Of a DNA stretch of 57,845 bases, positions 50,080 through 57,845 are shown piece by piece; positions within the stretch are counted from its first letter, which is position 1, and every line of letters begins with the position of its first letter. The position numbers and the translations under genes were made by a program. The notes below the pieces were generated by a model. That model worked only from the letters and a program-made list of their open reading frames with translations. It was not told the origin of the DNA and did no database searches. This stretch comes from Symsagittifera roscoffensis. Taxonomy: Eukaryota > Xenacoelomorpha > Acoela > Convolutidae. The stretch covers positions 14,764,027 to 14,821,871 of the forward strand of contig NC_087068.1 of the NCBI RefSeq assembly GCF_963678635.1, in the 5' to 3' direction.

Positions 50080-50849
50080 TTGGAGGAGCAAGAAGAGTTC
50101 CCCTGCCATTGCTTGCTACAAACATGGTGGTACCCCGAGCGTAGTAATCTGGTGTTGATCTGGGACTGTGGAGAGCTGCTCTCCATGGGTTTACCAGATT
50201 CATCACAGCCCATAACAATAGTGATAGTGGGAGTTATGATGGCGATAAGGTGGCTGGAGGCTCATGTGAGAGAAAACAATAGACAGGAGGCACCAACGCG
50301 GGAACAATTGCAGAAATTGGATTGTCTAAAAGATTTAGATCTTTTTGAGACAACGTGCAAGATTCTGAACACTCCGATGGAAGTGACGAAGATATGGGCA
50401 AGGAGACGACTGATGCCATGGTTTAGAGCCAATATGACTGCATGGTTGTATGAGTATGCCAAGAAGCATATGTCGAAGCACGGCAGAGTGTACAGTGTGT
50501 ATCAGCTGGACATTAGGGCAGGAGCTTTCAAGCGAGCTTTCGTGACTCATCGAAATGCAGTGACCACCGCTGTGAAGAGAATTTCCAGGACAAGTGAACG
50601 TGATGGAAGGGAGAAAGAAGGGTGTTGAAGGAAGATTTGGAGAGAAACGTGACGTTGTGCCTTCACAATAGCTTCAGCAGAAACAGAGAATCTAATGTAG
50701 ATCTCCTACCTTGTTGTAAGCAGAGGGTAGAAGAGCAGAAGTGTTGGAGGACTGCTTCCAACAGCTTCAGAATAGCTAACGATGTGTTGCAAGACACAGA
50801 AACTGAAAGTGCAGAGTCAATGTCGCAGGAGGAGGAGATGGAGCATTGA
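50080..50849 (+). CDS. Extra-module ORF 8, C-terminal end of the 3' module (unrecognised)
   Basis: The frame 50080–50628 (FPCHCLLQTWWYPERSNLVL, PITIVIVGVMMAIRWLEAHV, RRRLMPWFRANMTAWLYEYA) ends with TGA. The overlapping frame 50622–50849 continues (CLHNSFSRNRESNVDLLPCC, acidic end SAESMSQEEEMEH) to TGA 50847–50849. One hydrophobic stretch of ~12 residues is too short for a confident membrane anchor. No coding sequence is seen after 50849. Confidence 0.45.
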
Positions 50850-51591
50850 CAAAGAAGTAACAAAAGAGAAGAAGTTAAAACTCAGAGTTGTTTTCTGTGT
50901 GGGACGAAAACTCAAGTGAGAAACTAAGCAACCGAGTTGTAATTGAAAACTGAAACATTTAGTTGAGTTTTGAGCATTAAAGAATTTGTTGCATTTATAA
51001 ATTTGCATTTTGATTTTAGTTAGTGGCTTTAGAGACACTTACTTTTTATTTAGAAAGGCTTGAGTAAAGAGTATATTTAAATATTCCAGCCTGCATGACT
51101 GTTTTTAATCAACTAGGAAAACTGATCACTTTGTGGTGACATGAAAGGTTTGGGTAATCTCTTGAAGAGGCAGATTGTTTCATTGTTCCTTCTAACCACG
51201 GAGTTCCTTAATTTTAATATTCAGGACAATAACGGCTAAAATTTCCGAAGGGAAGAAGCATAGTAGGATAATTTTAGCTTGTTGGTTGGCAGGACTGTCC
51301 TGCAAACTAACACCTTTTAAAACCCAGGATAAAAGGTTTTAAATCAGGGGATTGACGTTGGAAGTCAGAAAAAATGTTTTATCTTAAGTCATATCCTCAA
51401 AGCGCAGATTAGTGAAAGAATTTAGAAGGCTATATAGTGTAGTATGATGCCATTTATATGCTGCAGTGAATCGATATGACGCGGATAAAAGTAATTTCAT
51501 GCATTTTGTAAATTCTGTTCGATGACACTGTACCAATTTTACGAACGTTGCGAGATTCAATGGGGACATTGACCGGGCTGTCCGGGGAGTA
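50850..51591 (+). other. 3' untranslated region of the LTR element and PPT region
   Basis: About 740 bp without an ORF. A short inverted/direct duplication 'aaccttttaaaacccaggataaaaggtttt' lies near 51312–51342 (a small hairpin: cctttt…aaaagg). The final bases TCCGGGGAGTA (51580–51590) before the 3' LTR are the best PPT candidate, although only partly purine. Confidence 0.5.
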
Positions 51592-52503
51592 TGTAAAATT
51601 CGACCAGAATGGACGAAAATGCAGATTCGGCAATTTCGAATTATTAGCAGCTAACCTTCCGAATAAGCTGTTTTGAAGGATTAACAGAGTTATTGGAACG
51701 ATTAGTCAAACTGTGAAGGCTGGAATACTCTGGTATTTCAATTTTTTAAAGTTTCGAACTATGACGTCATATTTCTGAGAAACGTCAGAATCGGCCATTT
51801 GGGAAGAAAACCAGAAAAAATCAGAACAACAATAGTTGCGATGGCGATAACTACGAGAATTGTGATAGAAAAACAACAACGAATTGCAGAGTCAGCAGAG
51901 ACCGTTCCGAGTTGCAACGATTGTGCCGCTACAATCGTTGCAAGGCCGTTCACAACAACGGTGAAGGGTGGAAAAGCAGCCTTCCGGAAAGAAGACAAGG
52001 TTGTTATTTACCCGGATTCAAGAATCCGTAGGGGTCTCGGGAATTGGACTCATATCATTTTATACAAACTTTTAGCTTCCTGATTATGTCTTGAATTGAA
52101 TTTATGTAACATCTGAACTCATTTTACGACGATGAGAAGCTAGGAGTTGGGGGAAAGGGTTGATCCATCTTCGATGGAGATGATGATTTTTATCTACTGA
52201 ACAAAAACAATAGTAATATAATAAGTAGGAGTAGTCCTGTTTTTAGGAGTGACCTCAAGGTCTGGGGATACTGAGACCCAGCCATGAGCTCACTATTTTG
52301 CATGTAATTAAGTTAATTTGAGCGTTCTGGTCGAAGCCAGAGAACAGTAACGTTTTTGTCGACCCGATGTTGAAAAGACCACCAAAAGAACTGGCTTTGG
52401 TAGAGACGGTGAAAAGCATGAAGAGCTCTGTATAGACGTTCGCCAGTCGTCTTACAACCTAGCTTTATTTTCCGTCGATATGTACTTCCGGGCGAATGTT
52501 ACA
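51592..52503 (+). repeat. 3' LTR
   Basis: The direct repeat of 29372–30280. Starts TGTAAAATTCG and ends TGTTACA, giving a clean 5-bp inverted terminus TGTAA/TTACA. It is followed by GACATTGAAC, where the interrupted LINE resumes. By eye about 26 substitutions and one 3-bp indel separate the LTRs, all outside a central identical block. Confidence 0.93.
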
Positions 52504-53761
52504 GACATTGAACATTGAAAAGTGCGAACTTTGTTTTTTGGGACCGACTACGAGTACACAGTATAATTTAATTTTAACACACTTTCGAAAAATAGAGCAA
52601 AAGAAAAACTCCTCACATTACGATCTCCAATTAAAAGAATTGCTCGACGAATAAATTAAGGAGCATGAAAAAATCTCGGACGTCATTGACAAACTAGACG
52701 CGCACTACGGTTTTTATCTGCTGAAGAAATGCTCTAGCATGCCAAAACTCCTATATTTTTTGCGTACGAGCCCTTGGTTTTTGCAAAATGGTTTTTTGGA
52801 ACGCTTCGACAAGTTAAAAAGAAAATCGTTGCGCAAGGTCACTAAAATGAAAATGGATAATAACCAGTTTTTACAAGCAGTTCTCCTGGCAGCCAAAGGT
52901 GGCTTGGCTGTTTCTTCCGCTCGTCTACTAGCTTTACCCGCTTTCTTAGCCTCAGCAGCAGGAGCAAAAAAATGTCTTATGCGAAATTTTTGATTTGGAG
53001 CATGTGGTTGCAATTTATGATGATGCGCTTAAACGGTGGTTTAAACTTGGAAAAATTGAAGTGGCTCCGGAAAATGAAGTCCACAAAAATTGCACAATTT
53101 TTGATAGCGAAGTTACAGACTTGATTTTACGACTCGAAACAACGGACGTAAAAAGTTTCAGCGCGTTCCAAGATAGATTTGGCTCCCAATGGTTGAACGT
53201 CATCCCGTGCAAAAATTTAAGACTAAAACTGTCGAAAAAACAACTCAGAATTGCGATAGGACTTCGATTGGGCTCGAAATTTTGCAAACAGCATAAATGC
53301 GTGTACGGAAAAGACGTTACCAAAGATGGTTGGCATGGCAGAGAAACTCTCTAGGCATTCAAACCTGAATGCCCTTATAATGCAGAGTTTATCTTCTTTT
53401 CACATTCCGTCTGTTTTAGAACCAAATCTCTTTTAGAACCTACAGGATCAATCAGAAGCGACCACACGGTTTGACGCTCGTTCCATGGTCTGTTGGTAAG
53501 CAGCACTTGTAGAATGTAACGGTAGTAGACTCCTTAGGATTAGTGCCGCGTTTGTTTGTAACCCTGGTACGGCTGCCGTGAAGCAAAAAAGCAAAAAAAT
53601 GACAAATATAAAGACTTAATAGATGATGGGTATCTTTTTAAAACCTTCCTGGCAATACAATCTCCCTGACAATACAGATTTCGAACGCCGCTTGCGTGAT
53701 CGGAACAAAAAAAGGCAGAACAAATTTCGAAGAAATTTTTTAATTGTAACAAACTATTTTT
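52504..53761 (+). pseudogene. LINE reverse transcriptase, right part (continuation of 29071–29371)
   Basis: It resumes with LNIEKCELCFLGP (the 'l N..Kce' RT block), then PKLLYFLRTSPWFLQ, GGLAVSSARLLALPAFLASA, DALKRWF…VAPENEVHK, KKQLRIAIGLRLGSKFCKQH-type C-terminal zinc-region (CVYGKDV…GWHG), RPHGLTLVPWSVGKQHLWNV and KYKDLIDDGYLF. This is the RT C-terminal region and downstream domain of a non-LTR element. Frame changes occur at about 52990, 53354 and 53440. It ends abruptly at about 53761 where the opposite-strand copy begins. Confidence 0.8.
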
Positions 53762-56700
53762 CTAAATTATAATTTTTCGTGTCGAGTTGAGTGTTTTTAT
53801 TGAAGAAAATTCTAGGAAAAATCCAAGGATTTTGACTGGAATACTTAATGAAGGGACTCCTGACTTTAACCTCGGTTACTATGATATTTTTGATCTTCCA
53901 TATATATTGTGTTACAAATAAAAAAATTTCGTCGAAACTTGTTTTTTCATTTATTGTGCCGAGTACGCAAGCGGCATTCGCAATCTGTATTGCCAGGGAG
54001 ATTATCTGCGTAAGAAAACTACCTGCCCTGATTTCCTCGGTACACATGCACAAGTTCTTAGAAAGCTTATTCAGAAAAAAGCTAGGGCCAGCGGCACCCA
54101 GAACTTCAAAAGCTATTGGTTCAAAAATATATCCATCACTAATTAAATCTCTATAGTCGTCAGATTTTTGATCTTCCGCCTCGGCCGTTGCGGGGTTACA
54201 TATCGAGCCTGCGCTTTGTACTAGGGGCTAGAGAGTCAACTACCGTTACATACCACAGGAGCTGCCTACCAACAGCCCATGGGACGAGCGTTAAACTGTC
54301 TGGTCGCTTCTTATCTGTCCTGTAGAATGTGAGTGAAGGCGAGATTTTGCTTTATAAGGTTTTCAAGTTTGAATGTCTAGAGTATCTCCCTGCACTTTTG
54401 AGACAAGATAGGCCATGTCATCCATCTTCGGTTACATCTTTCCGCAAACGCACCAATGTTTTTTACAAATTTTTGAAGCTACGCGGAGTCCAATTGCAAT
54501 TCTAAGCTGCTGATTTACAATTTCAATCTTAGATTTTTACACGGTATGACATTTAACCATTGCGATTCGAACTTATCCTGATAAGCATTGAACCTTTTTA
54601 CATCAGTAGGTTTTAGTTTCAAAATCATTTGAGATTTCAATTGCAAAAAAGGGGCTCCAACAATTTTTTTTGGATTTCGTTTTCCGGAGCTACTTCACAT
54701 TTTGCTGAATCAAACCAAATCTCTAATGGATCATAATATGTTCCATCCTCGTGCTCCAAAACAAAAGTTTGACTTAAGGTAGCTTTCGCTCCTATTGCTG
54801 AGTATGAAATAGCGGGTAAAGCTAGTAGGAGAGCGGAAGACACACCCAAGACATTGGTTGTCTTTCAATTTTACATTTGTTACTTTACATACCGAATTTC
54901 TTTTTTATTTGTCGTATTTTTCCAAAAAAATGACTTTGCAAAATAAACAAAAATTTTACGCAAAATATAAACGAGTTTTGTTATGCTAAAGCACTTTTTA
55001 AGAGGTAAAAAGCATACTGTGCATCAAGCTGTGCATCAAGCTGTGCATCTTTTGCAACTCAAATATTTTGTCATTTAGCAGTTCTTTTTGACAAGATTCG
55101 CCTATAGGGAGCCCAAAATTACAAGTTTATCCTTAGATTTAATTTTCAATTTTGGACATAATTTTTGAAATTGACCTGTAATTAAATTGTACTGCGTACT
55201 TGTGGTCTGTCATAGGAAACAAAGCTCACATTTTTTTGTGTTTAGGCTTAACCCATAGTTTTTTTCTGATTTCAGTATTTTTTAAGGTCTCGGAGCACTA
55301 TCTTGTAGTCGTCGGCTAGGTTTCCATCATCTAAATAAAAAACGTTTATTTTGGATTCAAGCTTTTTCTACTTGCGTCTGTTTTACTTCCGCAAAAAGGG
55401 TTGGAGCCTCGGGATCACCTTGTTGTGTTCCGTCCTACGACTTAATGATGGAGTTTCCATAAAAAAAAAGATAACTCGGCTTACTGTATGCGCAATGAGT
55501 ATGTTTGTACAACTTCGGGCTGTCCGAAAAAACATGATTCAGCATAGTTTCTCTTTTAAGCGAAATAATTGCATTAGTAAAGTCTATTTTAAGTAAAACT
55601 GAGCGCTTCCGGTTGTCAGCACGCTCTATCAATTTTCTATAAGAGTCTGCAGCAGTTTCTGCTCCTTGTTTAGTACCACATCCTACTTGAAAACTTCCAA
55701 CAAAATTATGTCATCTGCGAGAGCCTTGCTTCCTGCGTGCTTAGTTACGATACGCCTGAGCGTGTTGCTGATGGCAATTGGTCGCAAACCTTCACCTATA
55801 GGGGAGCCCAAGATTACAAGTTCATCCTTGGATTTTATTTTTTTATTTTGGACATAATTTTTGAAATTGACCTGTAATTGTATTGTACTGTGTACTTGTG
55901 GTCTGTCATTGGAAACAAAGCTAACATTTTTCTGTGTTTAGGCTTAACCCATAGTCTTTTTCTGATTTCAGTATTTTTTAAGGTCTCGGAGCACTATCTT
56001 GTAGTCGTCGGCTATGTTTCCATCATCTAAATACCAAAACGATTATTTTGTATTCAAGATTTTTTACTAGCGTCTGTTTTATTTCAGCAAAAGGTGGTAG
56101 AGCCTCGGGATCACCTCGTTGTGTTCTGTTCTCCGATATAATGATGGAATTTCCGTAAAAAAGATAACTCGGTTTACTGTATGCGCAATGAGTATATTCT
56201 CGTACAATTCAGGCGGTCCGAAAAAAAGTGATTCAGCATAGTTTCTCTATCAAGCAAATCAAATGCATTTTTAAAATCTAATTTAAGTAAAACTGAGTAC
56301 TTCCGGTTGTCAACACGCTCTATCAAATTTCTATAGGAGTGCGCAGCAATTTCAGCTCCTCGTTTAGTACCACATCCTGCTTGAAAATTTCCAACAATAT
56401 TATGTCATCTGCGAGAGCCTTGCTTCCTGCGTTATTAGACACGAATCACCTGAGCGTGTTGCCGATGACAACTGGTCGCCAACCTGCGTCTATTTTCACA
56501 AAGCGATAAGTTTTGCTCCAAAAAAAGGTCTTATCTATAAGATTTAGGAGCTTAGTAAGCGAATTTAAGAAAATGAGCCCCGCGTTGCCATTTGATTAAC
56601 TAATAAGTTCTTTATAAAATTGGGGAACAATTTTAACCGGACCGGCTCCCGAACCATTTGGAAAATAAACTTTTGCTTCTTACACCTCGAACTCAGTTAA

Positions 56701-57200
56701 GAAAAAACCATCAATTTTTACCGGGTTTGGGGCATTTATATCAGCTCTTTTTGGGTGTTTAGATACCAATTTTTCATTGTTAGGAATCAAAAATTGTGCG
56801 ATCTTGTGATCTTAAGCAGCGAGCTTTATTTCTCTTTTTATATTTTCCTCATCGAGCTCGCTGCTGATTAGCTTTATTCTCTGCTCGAGATCTGCCTAGG
56901 GCGGGCTTGACCCTTGAGAAAGAGGTTTAGGCAATGAATCAATATTGGATCTAATTTTTTTTGTTTTTTGAAGAACGCATAGCTGTCGTTTGTTTACCAA
57001 CACTTCTCTCGAATTGCTCAAGAAAAAACAAGAAAGACCTCAGAAAAACCAACCAATAAGTATCATGTTCTACATTGTAGAAAATATCATTCATTTTATC
57101 CAAAAGACTTTCTACCAAGGGAACACGCGAGCCCGAAGGTACTTTCTTGAGAACTCGAACATTAGAAATGGCTGTATTTACATAATTATCTAGCAATAAG
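53762..57200 (-). pseudogene. LINE, second copy, minus strand, tail-to-tail with the first
   Basis: Read on the minus strand from 57200: GSRVPLVESLLDKMNDIFYN and WLVFLRSFLFFLEQFERSVG (region before RT), GLRPIAISNTLRRIVTKHAG (RT motif region), RSVLLKIDFTNAIISLKRET (motif A), [104 protein letters not shown], and a 3' UTR ending …AACTCGACACGAAAAATTAT at about 53765. Many stops and frameshifts are present. The RT core is tandemly duplicated (see separate entry). Confidence 0.78.
55101..56485 (-). repeat. Two tandem ~697-bp units of LINE RT core
   Basis: Units 55101–55797 and 55798–56485 align in the same orientation. 'gcctatagggagcccaaaattac' matches 'cacctataggggagcccaagattac', and 'gtcatctgcgagagccttgcttcctgcg' occurs at 55710 and 56404. 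Each encodes, on the minus strand, the span from GLRPIAI through motif A and AYSKPS-type to ILGSPI. This is a duplication of the catalytic half of RT inside one LINE copy. Confidence 0.75.
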
Positions 57201-57289
57201 TCATCAACAATTGAAGCATTATTGAGAGATTTCAGATTTCACATTAACACACATAGGACATTGAAAACATTGGATTAGTATCGTAAATA

Positions 57290-57845
57290 TTGGAAAAAAA
57301 TCTTTTGAGTGCACTCTGACAACCGACTTTTAGGGTTGGTAATTTCAAAATAAAAAAAAAATTATTCAAGTTTTTTCAATTCAAATTTTTAAAAACCATA
57401 AAGTTTTTTTATATCTAAGTTCTTTGAAAAATGCTGAAATTAGTTAAAAAAACATCACATCTCGGAATCTATTTGAGCAGCCTCCAATTGGGCAGTCGCA
57501 TTTGGACGCTAGATTTTCAACTCCTGAGAGAGCTCTTACATTTCGACTACAACATTAGAAATTTTGAGACACTTTAAAATTAAGTTTTCTAAAAAAGTCC
57601 TTTTTTGAAAAAACCAAAAAAAAACGTCATAACCAAAAAATTTTGAGCAGTCACAATTAGAGGCATGATTTGCATTCCCTGAGAACACTCTGACAGCCCC
57701 CAACTACCAAGGGTGTGAAACTTCAAAATTAAAAAAAAATTAGGTTGTCTGATTATTTTTTGAACAAAAAAAAACTAAATACTTCATATATGGAAAAGTA
57801 CGAAGACTTGGGCAGTCACATTTGGAGGCAAGATTCGAAACCCCT
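57290..57845. repeat. Tandem satellite (~180-bp monomers), runs off the window
   Basis: The phrase 'gggcagtc(g/a)cattt(g)gagg(c)…aagatt' recurs at about 57490, 57645 and 57812. Between them are AT-rich segments with 'gagagc(t/a)ctnac', 'cttcaaaattaaaaaaaaatt' and runs of A. About three monomers are visible and the array continues beyond the end. Confidence 0.6.

Larger units (their letters stand above)
29372..52503 (+). mobile_element. Giant (~23.1 kb) Ty3/Gypsy-type LTR retrotransposon with a large extra 3' coding module
   Basis: Layout: 5' LTR, leader, gag, protease–RT–RNase H–integrase, extra 3' module, 3' LTR. The domain order PR–RT–RH–IN plus a GPY/F module after integrase places it with Ty3/Gypsy (established criterion). 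Most of these elements are about 5–12 kb, so this one is unusually long, because of a 2.6-kb leader, a ~1.1-kb RNase H–integrase spacer and ~9.3 kb after integrase. GC content is clearly higher than in the host DNA around it. Repeated frameshifts and several stops (TGA 39006–39008, TGA 46819–46821, TAA 46960–46962, TAA 47086–47088, TGA at 47615–47617) suggest an inactive copy. It is inserted in a LINE. The ends are TGT…ACA. A 5-bp GACAT occurs at 29375–29379 and 52504–52508, which leaves the exact left boundary uncertain by up to 8 bp. Confidence 0.93.

Noticed and set aside
50080-50849. Possible envelope glycoprotein at the 3' end of the element
   Set aside because: No signal peptide, no furin-type site followed by a fusion peptide, and no ~20-residue hydrophobic anchor. 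The one hydrophobic stretch is ~12 residues.
57290-57845. CRISPR-like array
   Set aside because: Monomers are ~180 bp, diverged and AT-rich in a eukaryotic context: a satellite, not a CRISPR.

Overview
This window looks like nuclear DNA of an animal, most likely an invertebrate. The host sequence is AT-rich. The genes are split by GT–AG introns with short pyrimidine/TTTTAG-type acceptors, and metazoan families are recognisable (a DCAF5-type WD40 protein and a PPP1R7/SDS22-type leucine-rich-repeat protein). I could not fix the phylum. All three host genes are on the minus strand. In transcription order on that strand they are: a PPP1R7-like intronless gene (27588–26647), an uncharacterised gene of at least 14 exons (19945–8527), and a DCAF5-like gene of at least 8 exons (8262–1650). 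The last two are only about 265 bp apart. In all three, a polyadenylation signal lies within about 20 bp of the stop codon, so the 3' UTRs are extremely short.

The introns and spacers (1–29 kb) are packed with non-autonomous repeats. These include a ~450-bp family with inverted ends (called R1 here), tRNA-derived SINEs on the minus strand (called R2), a long-palindrome Tc1/mariner-type MITE inserted into R1, a hAT-type MITE with an intact 8-bp target duplication, a CR1-like LINE fragment, a diverged satellite, and a 2.4-kb direct tandem duplication (20.9–25.7 kb).

From 29.37 to 52.50 kb there is a single, very large (~23.1 kb) Ty3/Gypsy-type LTR retrotransposon on the plus strand. It has ~0.9-kb LTRs and a ~2.6-kb non-coding leader. 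Gag carries a coiled coil and two CCHC knuckles. Pol has DTG protease, RT with an HVDD box, RNase H, and integrase with HHCC, D,D35E and a GPY/F module. An extra ~9.3 kb of coding sequence lies between integrase and the 3' LTR. That extra module is the most interesting part. It holds an OARD1-like macrodomain, a coiled-coil ORF, an SGNH/GDSL-hydrolase-like ORF, a second protein with SGNH-like blocks, and several kilobases of unrecognised protein, with no evident envelope glycoprotein. Frameshifts and stops interrupt the reading frames, so this copy is probably dead, or some breaks could be assembly indels.

The LTR element sits inside a LINE. The RT catalytic region lies to its left (29.07–29.37 kb) and the RT C-terminal region to its right (52.50–53.76 kb). 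A second copy of the same LINE lies tail-to-tail on the minus strand (53.76–57.2 kb) and carries a ~0.7-kb tandem duplication of its RT core. The window ends in a tandem satellite (57.3–57.85 kb).
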